Shown in pieces: positions 43,365 to 53,486 of a DNA stretch of 64,000 bases. Made by a program: the position numbers and the translations under genes. The notes under the pieces were generated by a model. It searched no databases, was not told where the DNA came from, and was given only the letters and a program-made list of their open reading frames with translations. How positions within the stretch are numbered: the first letter of the stretch is position 1; every line of letters begins with the position of its first letter. The DNA is from Clostridiales bacterium mt11. Its GTDB lineage: Bacteria > Bacillota > Clostridia > Tissierellales > Tepidimicrobiaceae. The stretch covers positions 1 through 64,000 of the forward strand of contig LN874948.1 in assembly GCA_001282665.1 (NCBI GenBank). The letters are read 5' to 3'.

Positions 43365-44288
43365 AATTCCATTTGGTTCATGGCCTACTCTTATACTGTC
43401 TATTATTTTATTATCATGTATATCAAATAAGGTTAATGTATTAGTTGAGATATTAGTAATAAATAGCGTATTATCTCCATCCCATTCCAATTTATTAGGC
43501 ATCCCTGTTAAATGGGTCTTGCTTAATAAATTCCTTTTTTTTATGTCTATTCTATAGAGATATCCATTGTCTATATTTGTTAAAAATATAAGCTCACTCC
43601 CATTTATTTTCAACATAGTATTAAATATTCCTTTAAGATCAAAAATTTCATGTTTTTCATACGTTTTTAAATCCATAACTGAAATGTTGCTATTACCTAA
43701 TGTGCTATTATTAACGCTAAATAATATATACATATGTTTACCTTCTAACAACATCTTTATTGGATTATTATTTAATTTAATAACTTCATTGTCCTTTCCC
43801 ATTAAATCTATGATATTTATGCTGTACCCATTATTATTTGCTACATAGATTTTCATTTTATCCCCATCTATTTCTATATCTGTAGGTTTTTCTCCTACAG
43901 GTATGTTCTCAATTAAAGAAAATCTTTCTTCATCTATTATAGAAATGGAATTTGAATCGCTATTAGCAATATAAAGGTGATGTTTAAAATATCTTATACA
44001 AGTAGGGCAGCTACCTACAGAAATCACATCAATAATTTTTTTATTTTCAATATCTATCTTAAAAACAGAATTATCATACGCATTTGTACAGTATATTGAA
44101 CCTTCACCGTTGGATACCATCTCATAAGGCCCAATAAATGAACTATCCAGACTAAAATTTGTTTCGCCATTGTTTTTAATTAGTTCCTTTAAATCTATAG
44201 TTTCTACTTCTCCCCTTTTTTTAAAGTCTATACAGGTTAATGTATCGTCCCCAGTATTAGCAACTATTATTTTCCCATTTAACACCAA
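43350..44288 (-). CDS. YncE-like beta-propeller protein
   Basis: A 312-residue protein built of propeller blades with the repeated IDxxxxKVIxxIPVG pattern (FKIDIENKKIIDVISVGSCP, IPVGEKPTDIEI, SIRVGHEPNGIL). It has no signal peptide, unlike secreted YncE proteins. The start is taken as TTG at 44288 (GGAGG 7 nt upstream); the frame extends to 44306. Function unknown; possibly a scaffold. Confidence 0.75.
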   Translation of the reverse strand: MVLNGKIIVANTGDDTLTCIDFKKRGEVETIDLKELIKNNGETNFSLDSSFIGPYEMVSNGEGSIYCTNAYDNSVFKIDIENKKIIDVISVGSCPTCIRYFKHHLYIANSDSNSISIIDEERFSLIENIPVGEKPTDIEIDGDKMKIYVANNNGYSINIIDLMGKDNEVIKLNNNPIKMLLEGKHMYILFSVNNSTLGNSNISVMDLKTYEKHEIFDLKGIFNTMLKINGSELIFLTNIDNGYLYRIDIKKRNLLSKTHLTGMPNKLEWDGDNTLFITNISTNTLTLFDIHDNKIIDSIRVGHEPNGILIFN

Positions 44289-44365
44289 AGTTTCACCTCC
44301 ATCCACTGTATATAAATCAATCTATGCATTACAGCAGTTGAAGGTGATAAGATTTTACTAATCCA

Positions 44366-44587
44366 TCATCTAATGAAAATTCGCTTTGCTAGTAAAGATT
44401 TTTTTATTGACAGATTTCTTCTCTTAACCTCGATTATCAGTTGGTTGACTAATGAAACTTCCCTTTCGTATTCCTCAATATCTTCGGCAATGGATAAAAC
44501 CTTTAACTTATCCATTTCTTCTATAGTAAAGTCTATTAATTGATTATTGGATAAATGGGTATAAGGATTCAGTCTTATTTTATTCAT
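44366..44587 (-). CDS. Small hypothetical protein
   Basis: A 73-residue helical, charged protein (IDFTIEEMDKLKVLSIAEDIEEY). GGAGGG lies 7 nt before the ATG. It has the size of a Spo0E-like phosphatase but lacks the SQELD motif, so that assignment is not made. No family recognised. Confidence 0.6.
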   Translation of the reverse strand: MNKIRLNPYTHLSNNQLIDFTIEEMDKLKVLSIAEDIEEYEREVSLVNQLIIEVKRRNLSIKKSLLAKRIFIR

Positions 44588-44647
44588 AAAAAAACCCTCC
44601 TATAGAATATATTTATATGTCTATTCCATAAAAGGGTTACTTATAAC

Positions 44648-45943
44648 TCAATTATCTTTTAGCAATATCTTTCTCACATCTCCTATTAAATATAGGGAAC
44701 CTCCAAACACTATTAAATCTTTTTCATTTGCTAGTCCATAGGCTTTATCTATGGCTTTTTCAATATCTTTTTCTATATAAGTCCTGTCATTATACTTTTT
44801 TATTATCTTCTCTAAGGACTCTGCTTCCTTTTTCCTAGGCATATTTACTTCTGTAATGACGATTTCATCTGCTAAAGGTGCTATAATCTCTACCATATGC
44901 TCTACATCTTTATCCTTTAAAATACCAATCCCAAGTATCAGTCTATCGTAATTAAACATCTTTAAACTTTCCCTTAATGTTTTTATCCCTTGAAGATTAT
45001 GTGCTCCATCGATTAAAAATGTAGGATTTCTTTTTAATACTTCAAGTCTGCCTTTCCATTTAGTTCTTTCAAGTCCATTTCTCAATTGCTCATCAGTTAT
45101 ATCCACTAAACCTTTCTCTTTCAAGGTTAATAACGCAGTCAATGCCAACACCGCATTGTATACTTGATATTTCCCTAAAAGTCCAATTTTTATATCATTG
45201 AATACCCTATCATTATATTTAAAGTTAAACAATCCACCAAATTCATTTAAGTCTTTAATTTCAACATTCTCCATAGAGCATTGAATAAATTCTGCTTCCA
45301 TTTCCTTCGATACATCTTTCAAAACTTCAAGGGCTTCTTCTTGTTGAGGATAAGAAATAACAAGGCCTTTTTCTTTTATTATTCCAGCCTTTTCATATGC
45401 AATTTTCCCCAATGTATCTCCTAGTACATCTGTATGATCATAATCTATAGTGGTTATTACTGAAACTGTAGAATTTCTTATAATATTTGTAGAATCAAAC
45501 CTTCCACCTAAACCAACTTCCAATACGGTATAATCTACATTTTCCTCCTTAAAATATACAAAAGCAATAGCAGTTACTATCTCAAAAGTTGTAGGATGTT
45601 CATATCCTTCTTTTAGCATAATTTCAATTTTATCCTTAATCTTTTCCGTTATATTTGCTAACCTTTCATCAGGGATATCATTCCCATTAATGGATATTCT
45701 CTCATTAAATCTTTCTAAGTATGGAGAGGTAAATAAGCCTACTTTATAGCCTGCCTCTTTTAATGTAGTAGCTATATATGAAGAAGTAGAGCCTTTCCCA
45801 TTCGTTCCTCCAACATGGATATATTTCATATCTAAATGAGGATTTCCAAGTAACTCTAATAATTTTCCTATTACATCCAATCCAAGCCTTGATCCAAATT
45901 TATTCTTGTCATTTATATAATCCAGAGCTTCAATATAATCCAT
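44648..45943 (-). CDS. folC: Folylpolyglutamate synthase / dihydrofolate synthase
   Basis: A 431-residue Mur-ligase relative that adds glutamate to folates, and possibly to dihydropteroate. Motifs: HVGGTNGKGSTSSYI, LEVGLGGRFDSTN, the DHTDVLGDTLGKIA omega-type segment, and FLIDGAHNLQGI. It is not linked to other folate genes here; valS lies upstream across a terminator. Confidence 0.95.
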   Translation of the reverse strand: MDYIEALDYINDKNKFGSRLGLDVIGKLLELLGNPHLDMKYIHVGGTNGKGSTSSYIATTLKEAGYKVGLFTSPYLERFNERISINGNDIPDERLANITEKIKDKIEIMLKEGYEHPTTFEIVTAIAFVYFKEENVDYTVLEVGLGGRFDSTNIIRNSTVSVITTIDYDHTDVLGDTLGKIAYEKAGIIKEKGLVISYPQQEEALEVLKDVSKEMEAEFIQCSMENVEIKDLNEFGGLFNFKYNDRVFNDIKIGLLGKYQVYNAVLALTALLTLKEKGLVDITDEQLRNGLERTKWKGRLEVLKRNPTFLIDGAHNLQGIKTLRESLKMFNYDRLILGIGILKDKDVEHMVEIIAPLADEIVITEVNMPRKKEAESLEKIIKKYNDRTYIEKDIEKAIDKAYGLANEKDLIVFGGSLYLIGDVRKILLKDN

Positions 45944-46013
45944 TTTATCTCCTCACCTTTCACTTATACTTTCATAACAATTTTAAATCATTTTTGGACA
46001 ATAAACAACAATA

Positions 46014-46052
46014 AAATAGAAAAGAGTGGATCTAAATCCACCCTTTTCTATT
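46014..46052 (-). terminator. Intrinsic terminator of valS
   Basis: Minus-strand hairpin AGAAAAGGGTGGA / TCCACTCTTTTCT followed by ATTTTATTGTT; overlaps the valS stop. Confidence 0.85.
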
Positions 46053-48696
46053 TGTTTGATTTTAAATGTTCAAGCCTTTCCAATACCTTCTCCATCATAT
46101 CTTCATATTTCTTTTGTTTTTCTATCTCAGCATCTACAACTTTTTCAGGAGCTTTTTTCACAAAACCTTCATTTGATAATTTACCCCTTACCCTCTTTAG
46201 CTCACCTTCTAGTTTTTCTTTTTCCTTTTCTAACCTCTCTATTTCCTTATCCAAATCTATTAAATCCATCAATGGAATATATATTTCACATTTATCCAAT
46301 ACAACGGATATATTATCTTCTCCTAAAGTGGATTTATCCTCTACTATCTCAATATCCTCTGCACTGGCTAAGTTGATAAAATACCTCCTGCCGTAGTTTA
46401 ACATATCCCTTACATTTTTATCCTTAGTTATAAATATGGTTCTAGCCTTTTTAGAAGGTGGGATATTCATCTCCTGCCTTGCATTTCTTATACCTTTAAT
46501 AGCATTCATTATAAAAGCCATACGTTTTTCTGCTTCACTATGAGATTTTTCCTCTTCATATACTGGCCAGCTGCTTACTATCAATGGAGTTTCCCTATTG
46601 GGTAGATGCTGCCATATCTCTTCAGTAATGAAAGGCATAAATGGATGCAGTAGTTTTAAAATATTCTCTAGTACATTTAATAAAACCTTCTGAGCTATTT
46701 CTTTACTTCTTTTATTCTCTCCATATAGTCTTGGTTTAACCATTTCAATATACCAATCACAGTACTCATCCCATACAAAGTCGTATATCTTTTGAGCTGA
46801 AATTCCTATTTCATATTTTCCTAGGTTTTCTGTAATCTCCTTAATAGTCGTATTTACCCTAGATAATATCCATTTATCTTCTTCCTCTAAGGAGTTTAAA
46901 TCTATCTCCTTATTTACCACTTCTTCATCTAAATTCATCAATACAAATCTAGTAGCATTCCAAAGCTTATTAGCAAAGTTTCGATTGGATTCAACTCTTT
47001 CCATATAAAATCTCATATCATTTCCAGGTGTATTACCTGTAATTAGAGTAAATCTCAATGCATCTGCTCCATATTCATCTATTACAACTAATGGGTCAAT
47101 ACCATTTCCTAATGATTTACTCATCTTTCTACCTTCTGCATCTCTAACAAGACCTGTTAAGAATACATCTTTAAAAGGCACTTCCCCTGTCTGTTCAATA
47201 CTGGAAAATACCATCCTAATTACCCAGAAGAAGATTATATCATAACCTGTAACAAGCACATCTGTAGGGAAGAAATATTTTAAATCCTCTGTTTCTTCTG
47301 GCCATCCTAAAGTTGAAAAAGGCCATAGGGCTGATGAAAACCAAGTATCTAGGGTATCTGGATCTTGGTGGATATTTGAACTACTACATTTAGTACATTT
47401 TTCTGGTTTCTCTCTTGAAACCATTATTTCACCACAATCATCACAATAGTAAACGGGTAATCTATGTCCCCACCATAGCTGTCTTGAAATACACCAATCC
47501 CTAATATTCTCAAGCCATTGGGTATAAATTTTTCCAAACCTATCAGGTATAAAATTCAACTTTCCATCTTTATAAGCTTTCAAGGCTGGTTCTGCTAAAG
47601 GTTCCATCTTAACAAACCATTGTTTTGATATTAATGGCTCAACAACGGTTTTACATCTTTCACAATGCCCTACACTATTGTTGTGGTCTTTAATCTCAAC
47701 TAAAAAGCCCTTCTCATCTAAATCCTCAATTATCCTCTTCCTTGCTTCATATCTTTCTAATCCATTATATTTGCCGCCATTTTCATTTATGGTTCCATCG
47801 TCGTTCATTATAATCAATTGACCTAATCCATGCCTTTCTCCTACTTCAAAGTCATTTGGGTCATGAGAAGGAGTTATCTTTACTGCACCAGTACCAAATT
47901 CCATCTCAACATAATCATCTGCAACGATAGGTATTTCTCTATTAACTAGTGGCAGTATAGCAGTCTTACCTACTAAATCCTTATATCTATCATCCTCTGG
48001 ATTAACTGCAATAGCTAAATCTCCTAAAATCGTCTCTGGTCTTGTGGTTGCTATGGTTATATATCCTTCTTCATCTTTTATAGGATATCTTATATACCAA
48101 AGATGTCCTAAACTATCTTCATGCTCAACTTCTGCATCTGATATGGCAGTTCTACAGTTTGGACACCAATTTATAATCCTATTACCTCTATAGATTAGAC
48201 CTTTTTCATATAGTCTAATGAAAACCTCTTGTACTGCATTACTTAAACCCTCATCTAAGGTAAATCTCTCCCTAGTCCAATCACAGGATGCTCCCAGCTT
48301 TTTTAATTGATTGTTTATATTTCCACCATGTGTCCTAGTCCATTCCCAAGCTTCTTCTAAAAAGCCTTCTCGTCCTAGGACTTCCTTAGTTTTTCCCTCA
48401 GTAGCAATCTTCTCTACTACTTTAGCTTCTGTAGAAATACTTGCATGATCTGTTCCTGGCAGCCATAAAGCTTCATATCCTTCCATTCGTTTCCACCTAA
48501 TTAGTATATCTTGAAGCGTGTACAATGCGTGACCCATATGAAGGTTCCCTGTAACATTTGGTGGGGGCATCATAATAGTATAAGGTTTTTTATTCTCATC
48601 TACTTTAGCTTTAAAATATCCATTTTCATTCCAAAACTTATATAATCTCTCTTCAAAATCCTTTGGATTATAGGTTTTAGGTAGATTTTCAATCAT
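46048..48696 (-). CDS. valS: Valyl-tRNA synthetase
   Basis: An 882-residue class I synthetase with PPPNVTGNLHMGHAL (HIGH), an editing insert, a zinc-like CDDC and CTKC pair, GRKMSKSLGNG (KMSKS), and a C-terminal coiled coil (IDLDKEIERLEKEKEKLEGE). Charges tRNA-Val and removes Thr-tRNA. T-box controlled. Confidence 0.98.
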   Translation of the reverse strand: MIENLPKTYNPKDFEERLYKFWNENGYFKAKVDENKKPYTIMMPPPNVTGNLHMGHALYTLQDILIRWKRMEGYEALWLPGTDHASISTEAKVVEKIATEGKTKEVLGREGFLEEAWEWTRTHGGNINNQLKKLGASCDWTRERFTLDEGLSNAVQEVFIRLYEKGLIYRGNRIINWCPNCRTAISDAEVEHEDSLGHLWYIRYPIKDEEGYITIATTRPETILGDLAIAVNPEDDRYKDLVGKTAILPLVNREIPIVADDYVEMEFGTGAVKITPSHDPNDFEVGERHGLGQLIIMNDDGTINENGGKYNGLERYEARKRIIEDLDEKGFLVEIKDHNNSVGHCERCKTVVEPLISKQWFVKMEPLAEPALKAYKDGKLNFIPDRFGKIYTQWLENIRDWCISRQLWWGHRLPVYYCDDCGEIMVSREKPEKCTKCSSSNIHQDPDTLDTWFSSALWPFSTLGWPEETEDLKYFFPTDVLVTGYDIIFFWVIRMVFSSIEQTGEVPFKDVFLTGLVRDAEGRKMSKSLGNGIDPLVVIDEYGADALRFTLITGNTPGNDMRFYMERVESNRNFANKLWNATRFVLMNLDEEVVNKEIDLNSLEEEDKWILSRVNTTIKEITENLGKYEIGISAQKIYDFVWDEYCDWYIEMVKPRLYGENKRSKEIAQKVLLNVLENILKLLHPFMPFITEEIWQHLPNRETPLIVSSWPVYEEEKSHSEAEKRMAFIMNAIKGIRNARQEMNIPPSKKARTIFITKDKNVRDMLNYGRRYFINLASAEDIEIVEDKSTLGEDNISVVLDKCEIYIPLMDLIDLDKEIERLEKEKEKLEGELKRVRGKLSNEGFVKKAPEKVVDAEIEKQKKYEDMMEKVLERLEHLKSNK

Positions 48697-48734
48697 ATTT
48701 ATTCCTCCCTAATTTTTAAATTTACATATGCATT

Positions 48735-48985
48735 AAAAAAACCCTCCATCCAATATAAAGGACGAAGGGTGTATTCGCGGTACCACCTTAATTCCATAGA
48801 ATAGCTCTATGGCTCTTAATATCTATAACGGTTATTCCGTTCAAGCTTACTTAACACTTCGGCTTGAATACTCAGAAGCTACCTTCAGTAAATATTGCCT
48901 AAAAAGTCTTTCAGCCTTTGGACTTTTTTCTCTATATAGGATATTTACTTACTCCTCTTCTTCATTGTAGATATAAAATTGTTAG
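48735..48985 (-). promoter_or_regulatory. T-box riboswitch controlling valS
   Basis: T-box core AAGGTGGTACCGCG on minus is followed by terminator hairpin ACCCTTCGTCC / GGATGGAGGGT and TTTTTTTAA. GAAG in the specifier loop is followed by GTA (48882..48880), a Val codon. Confidence 0.93.
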
Positions 48986-48990
48986 TAATC

Positions 48991-49019
48991 ATTATATATA
49001 GAAATTATTTATTTGTCAA
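48991..49019 (-). promoter_or_regulatory. Consensus sigma-A promoter of valS, overlapping the pgsA stop
   Basis: Minus strand -35 TTGACA (49019..49014), 17-nt spacer, -10 TATAAT (48996..48991): both hexamers are perfect. The -35 overlaps the last codons of pgsA. Confidence 0.88.
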
Positions 49020-49552
49020 TTAGAACTTTTCTTATTCCCCATAGATAGATATATTATCAAATAATTTATAAACGCTATTATATTTAATAATACTGTTATT
49101 ATAAATAATGCCTTTACAACGATACGAGGAACTTTAAATACTACTGATAGTATAGCAGTATAAAAGGATACTGTAGCTATCTTGCCAAATTTATTAGCTG
49201 GTAAAACCTGATTTCCCTTAAATAAATACAATATAAATCCTCCTGTAATCATTATTACCTCTTTGAGTCCAATAATCTTTAAAATCCATGAGGGGATTAA
49301 CTTGGATGTTGTAAAGCTAATAAGTACTGCAAAAGCCATCAATTTATCTGCAAGAGGGTCTAAGGCTGCTCCTATATCACTAGTTAAATCATATTTCCTT
49401 GCTATATATCCGTCTAAAATATCTGATATTCCAGCCATTATAAAGACTATTCCAGCATAGAGCACATGATTTTCACCCGTAGTATAAAAAAGATATAGGT
49501 ATATAGGTACCAGTATTATTCTAAGTATGGTAAGCATATTAGGTATATTCAT
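49016..49552 (-). CDS. pgsA: CDP-diacylglycerol--glycerol-3-phosphate 3-phosphatidyltransferase
   Basis: A 178-residue membrane enzyme making phosphatidylglycerol-phosphate. It carries the CDP-alcohol phosphotransferase motif SDILDGYIARKYD... GAALDPLADK with the four Asp residues, and about five hydrophobic helices. ATG follows an AAGGAG-type site. Confidence 0.94.
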   Translation of the reverse strand: MNIPNMLTILRIILVPIYLYLFYTTGENHVLYAGIVFIMAGISDILDGYIARKYDLTSDIGAALDPLADKLMAFAVLISFTTSKLIPSWILKIIGLKEVIMITGGFILYLFKGNQVLPANKFGKIATVSFYTAILSVVFKVPRIVVKALFIITVLLNIIAFINYLIIYLSMGNKKSSN

Positions 49553-49666
49553 ATTTTAACTCCTTTTTTATAAACTATTAATTTATTTTGTAACCAAATG
49601 TATCAGGATGAATATTATGACTATAAAAGACGCTCATTATTCTTATAATATTATAGGAGGGATAAG

Positions 49667-50677
49667 ATGTCAAAGGTTTTTAAATTAATTTCACTGACAT
49701 TAATACTGACCTTACTCCTTAGTATGAGTTTAACTGGCTGTAAAAAAGATGAGCTTAAAAAGGTTAGACTTATAGAAGTTACCCATTCTCTTTTTTATAC
49801 CCCTCAATATGTGGCAATAACTCAAGGATTCTTTGAAGAAGAAGGATTAAAAATTGAGCTTACCAATGGTAAAGGAGCAGATAAATGTATGACGGCTCTA
49901 TTAAGTGGTGAAGCAGATGTGGCATTTATGGGACCAGAAGCCTCCGTATACGTCTATAACCAAAGTAGGGAAGATTATGCCATCAATTTTGCTCAACTAA
50001 CCCAAAAAGATGGCTCTTTTCTTGTAGGAAGAGAACCTGACCCTGACTTTACATTTGATAAGCTTAAGGGAAAAGAAATAATCGGTGGAAGAAAAGGTGG
50101 AATGCCTGAAATGACTTTGGAATACGTACTTAAAGAGCATGGACTCACACCGGGTGTCGATGTAAATGTAAGGACCGATATTCAATTCGATGTTATGGCA
50201 GGGGCTTTTGTTGGAGGCGAAGGTGATTATGTAGCACTATTTGAACCCGTAGCCGCTACCTTAGAAAAAGAAGGAAAAGGATATGTAGTTGCATCCATTG
50301 GTAAGGAAGGAGGATATATACCTTATACATGTTATTCAACTACTAAGAGCATAATTGAAAAGAACCCAGATTTGATACAAAAATTTACCAACGCAGTATA
50401 TAAAGGTATGCTTTGGGTACAAAACCATTCTACAGAGGAAATTGCCGAAGCAGTAAAACCACAATTTCCAGATACAGACGATGAAGTGCTAATAACTTTA
50501 ATAAATAGATACAAAGAACAAGATACTTGGAAACCAGATTTAATTTTAACTGAAGATGGATTAAATCATATGATGGATATAATGGAATTAGCAGGAGAGT
50601 TAGATAAGAGAGCTGACTATGAAAAGATAGTAACTACCAAATTTGCAGAAAAAGCTATGAACAATATAAGGAAATAA
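49667..50677 (+). CDS. ABC-type substrate-binding lipoprotein (NMT1/SsuA-like), orphan
   Basis: A 336-residue protein with a lipoprotein signal (hydrophobic run then LSMSLTGC) and the periplasmic-binding-like fold of the nitrate/sulfonate/thiamine-precursor group: EVTHSLFYTPQYVA, KGADKCMTALLSGEADVAF, PEASVYVY. Partner permease and ATPase genes are not adjacent on either side, so its transporter must be encoded elsewhere. Substrate unknown. Confidence 0.85.
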   Translation: MSKVFKLISLTLILTLLLSMSLTGCKKDELKKVRLIEVTHSLFYTPQYVAITQGFFEEEGLKIELTNGKGADKCMTALLSGEADVAFMGPEASVYVYNQSREDYAINFAQLTQKDGSFLVGREPDPDFTFDKLKGKEIIGGRKGGMPEMTLEYVLKEHGLTPGVDVNVRTDIQFDVMAGAFVGGEGDYVALFEPVAATLEKEGKGYVVASIGKEGGYIPYTCYSTTKSIIEKNPDLIQKFTNAVYKGMLWVQNHSTEEIAEAVKPQFPDTDDEVLITLINRYKEQDTWKPDLILTEDGLNHMMDIMELAGELDKRADYEKIVTTKFAEKAMNNIRK

Positions 50678-50681
50678 TATG

Positions 50682-50728
50682 AATAAAATAGTGGTAATCA
50701 CGGATGATTGCCACTATTTTATTTATTC
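50682..50728 (+). terminator. Intrinsic terminator after the lipoprotein gene
   Basis: AATAAAATAGTGG / CCACTATTTTATT stem with ATTTATT following. Confidence 0.85.
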
Positions 50729-50845
50729 TAAATACTTAGCTATAAAAAGTTACAAATTAGTTACATTTTCCTCTTTATTTATTATTAATTTTACTATATA
50801 CTTATAATAACAAGGTTAAAAAGAAAAAAAGGAGTTGCTTTAATA

Positions 50846-51811
50846 ATGCTGAATATAAAATATTTGAAAAATACTGTCATAACTTTTACTATAGCTGGAG
50901 TCCTATCCATTAATCCAATATTTGTACAAGCTGAATTAGGAGATCAAGTATTGAGAAAGGGAATGGAGCATGAAGATGTAAAAACCCTCCAACAGCATCT
51001 AATAAACCTAAACTATCTCGACCTTGAGGAAACTACTACATATTATGGAGATCAAACCGTTAATGCTGTGATGGATTTCCAAAATTCAATAGGAATGAAA
51101 GCAGACGGTATATTTGGTCCTGATTCATTTAAAGTCTTAAAAAGCCTCTTAGAATTAGAACCTCTAACATATAATCGTATACTTAAGGAAGATATAAGCG
51201 GAGAAGATGTACAAGCTCTACAGGAAAGACTTAAAATATTAGGTTTTTTAGATATAGATAATTGTACTACTTATTTTGGTTCGGAAACTAGACAAGCTCT
51301 TATGGATTTTCAAAATTTATATGGTATTAAAGCTGATGGAATAGCTGGTGCGGAAACCATCCAAGCCATAAATGATGCTTTAAGTGGAAACAAACGCAGA
51401 CCTAGACCATCAGCTAGTAGAGGCGGTTCGAGAAGTGGTTCTTTAGGGGAAGCGATTATATCTACTGCTAAAAGATATATGGGTACTCCCTATTCATATG
51501 GCAATTCCAGTTCAAGTGCATTTGATTGTTCAGGCTTCACACAGTATATATATAAACAACACGGTATAGATATACCTCGTTCATCAGTTGACCAAGCAAC
51601 AGCTGGAAGTGAATTAAGCAAAGAAGAGCTACAACTTGGAGATTTAGTCATATTTAGCAATACATATAAATCTGGTCCAAGCCATGCAGGAATATACATA
51701 GGAAATGGCAACTTTATACACTCCAGCTCTGCTGGAGGAGGAGTTATAATATCAACCCTTAGTTCTGGATATTATAGTGATCACTTTACATGTGGAAGAA
51801 GAGTATATTAG
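50846..51811 (+). CDS. NlpC/P60 cell-wall endopeptidase with two PG-binding repeats
   Basis: A 321-residue secreted protein. A signal peptide ends around residue 28 (FVQA). Two peptidoglycan-binding type 1 repeats follow (DVKTLQQHLINLNYL ... MKADGIFGPDS, and DVQALQERLKILGFL ... KADGIAGAET), a Ser/Arg-rich linker, and a C40 domain with catalytic Cys in FDCSGFTQYIY and His in SHAGIYIG and NFIHSSS. It cleaves peptide crosslinks in the wall. Its own promoter region lies in 50730-50830. Confidence 0.93.
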   Translation: MLNIKYLKNTVITFTIAGVLSINPIFVQAELGDQVLRKGMEHEDVKTLQQHLINLNYLDLEETTTYYGDQTVNAVMDFQNSIGMKADGIFGPDSFKVLKSLLELEPLTYNRILKEDISGEDVQALQERLKILGFLDIDNCTTYFGSETRQALMDFQNLYGIKADGIAGAETIQAINDALSGNKRRPRPSASRGGSRSGSLGEAIISTAKRYMGTPYSYGNSSSSAFDCSGFTQYIYKQHGIDIPRSSVDQATAGSELSKEELQLGDLVIFSNTYKSGPSHAGIYIGNGNFIHSSSAGGGVIISTLSSGYYSDHFTCGRRVY

Positions 51812-51833
51812 TATACTCTTCTTTTTGTTTATA

Positions 51834-53132
51834 TTAAATTTTCTCTACTATATTTTTTCTTCTATATACACTGGAGATTATCCCTATCATTATCATATTT
51901 ACCATATTTAAAACCGTTCCATAGCTTATAAATGGCATGGATATACCTGCCACTGGCGCTAATCCTAAAGCCATTAAGATATTATACACAAACTGAATAA
52001 TTAATAAAGAACTAAAAGTAGATACTAATAATCTTCCATAACTATCTTCAATACTCTTAGCAGTTTTGATTAATCTTATAAAAAACACTATGGACAATGT
52101 TATTATGGATATACCTATTAACCATCCAAAGGCATAAATGATATATGAAAATATATAATCGGTATGCATTTCTGGTAAGTCCAGTATAGGCTTTTCAATC
52201 TTATCTATATTAGTCCTATCTCCTAAAAGACCTGCTGAAGATATTAGATTTCTTAACTGAACATCCATATAACCATTCTTAAATGGATTTAGTATAGCTT
52301 TTAATCTATCAATTTTATAAGGATAATTGATTATTGAAAGAAATGCTGCTATAGCACTAACGCCTATGCTTCCAAATATATACTTAACACTTCCCTTGGA
52401 TACAAATATTAAAACCAATGCCATGGTAAAATACATGATTATAGGAGTCATCGTTGCTAACCTCAAAGATATAATCATTGGTAAAAATAAAATTATCAAA
52501 TTTGAAAATCTTTTACCCTTTTGCCATCGGTCTTCAGAAAACATTCCAGATAAAGCTATAGCATATAAAAATGGAGTTATATAGGCTAAATTTCTACTTA
52601 CTCTATAAACGAAAACTGTAGTCTCTATATTGAATATTCTATAGTGCCCCTCTACAAATATAGATAACAAGCTAGTTCCTATATAAAGATATTTTGAAAA
52701 AGGTTTGAACTTTCTATAGTCAAAGAAGTATAATCCAACTATTATAGCTATACCAGCTACAAACATTATAGCTGAATTTTTAATCATCCCTTTAATTCTC
52801 CAATCAGTCCATAACCCTTGAATGCTCATCACGTAAAGTGCTACAATGCCTATCAATGTAAATATGAAAGTTAAAGCTAATATACTCCACTCAGGTTTAG
52901 GCTTGTGAACCTTATTTAATTCCTGTCCTAATATGTAGGGATCCCCCATTTGTTTTATTGCCCCATCTATGGCTTCTTCTAAAGTAAGATTTTTTTCCAT
53001 ATCTTCTTCCACAATATTATCTATATGATCTAACAACTCTTCTTTAATGTTTTCATGTATGTCCTTAAATTTTATTTGACCACATACGAGTTCCATGTAA
53101 GCTCTTACCTTTTCATTTTTCATCAAATCCAT
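51834..53132 (-). CDS. SEDS (FtsW/RodA/SpoVE) protein with N-terminal permease-prefix domain
   Basis: A 432-residue protein. Residues 1-75 are a soluble helical HAAS/permease-prefix-like domain (YMELVCGQIKFKDIHENIKEEL). Then about ten membrane helices of the SEDS glycosyltransferase family, with LPEMHTDYIFSYI holding the conserved Asp, and ISMPFISYGTVLNMVN. SEDS proteins polymerise peptidoglycan; this small hybrid group is paired with PadR repressors. It overlaps the padR gene by 10 nt and is likely controlled by it. Confidence 0.82.
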   Translation of the reverse strand: MDLMKNEKVRAYMELVCGQIKFKDIHENIKEELLDHIDNIVEEDMEKNLTLEEAIDGAIKQMGDPYILGQELNKVHKPKPEWSILALTFIFTLIGIVALYVMSIQGLWTDWRIKGMIKNSAIMFVAGIAIIVGLYFFDYRKFKPFSKYLYIGTSLLSIFVEGHYRIFNIETTVFVYRVSRNLAYITPFLYAIALSGMFSEDRWQKGKRFSNLIILFLPMIISLRLATMTPIIMYFTMALVLIFVSKGSVKYIFGSIGVSAIAAFLSIINYPYKIDRLKAILNPFKNGYMDVQLRNLISSAGLLGDRTNIDKIEKPILDLPEMHTDYIFSYIIYAFGWLIGISIITLSIVFFIRLIKTAKSIEDSYGRLLVSTFSSLLIIQFVYNILMALGLAPVAGISMPFISYGTVLNMVNMIMIGIISSVYRRKNIVEKI

Positions 53133-53464
53133 ATATATTCACCTCCAATAACTTTATTCACCGTTTGGGAAAATACATTCCATTCCTCTTTCTTCTCCTT
53201 TATATGTTTTTTACCTTTAGGTGTAATAGAATAGTACTTCCTTTTACGACTTCCCTCTCCTTTATCCCAATAGGATTCTAAATATCCATCAGATTCTAAG
53301 CTATGAAGTAGTGGATATAGAGTTCCTTCTTTAAACTCAAATACTCCATTGGACTTTTTATCGATTTCTTTTATTATCTCGTAACCGTACATGGACTTTT
53401 CCTCTAAAAGGCTTAGAACTAATATAGACGTACTACCATTTATTAATTCCTTACTGATTTTCAT
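53123..53464 (-). CDS. PadR-family transcriptional regulator
   Basis: A 113-residue winged-helix repressor: ILVLSLLEEKSMYGYEIIKEI, FEFKEGTLYPLLHSLE, YWDKGEGSRKRKYYSIT. No ligand domain beyond the usual C-terminal helix. It heads the SEDS gene and probably regulates both through the perfect palindrome just upstream. Confidence 0.94.
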   Translation of the reverse strand: MKISKELINGSTSILVLSLLEEKSMYGYEIIKEIDKKSNGVFEFKEGTLYPLLHSLESDGYLESYWDKGEGSRKRKYYSITPKGKKHIKEKKEEWNVFSQTVNKVIGGEYIWI

Positions 53465-53486
53465 TTTTTCACCTCCAATACATAGA

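Noticed and set aside
44366..44587. Spo0E-like phosphatase assignment
   Set aside because: Size is right but the SQELD signature is missing.
46026..46396. Two plus-strand ORFs of about 115 residues inside the 3' end of valS
   Set aside because: They are shadows of the valS coiled-coil region, rich in Ser, Phe, Leu and without start signals.
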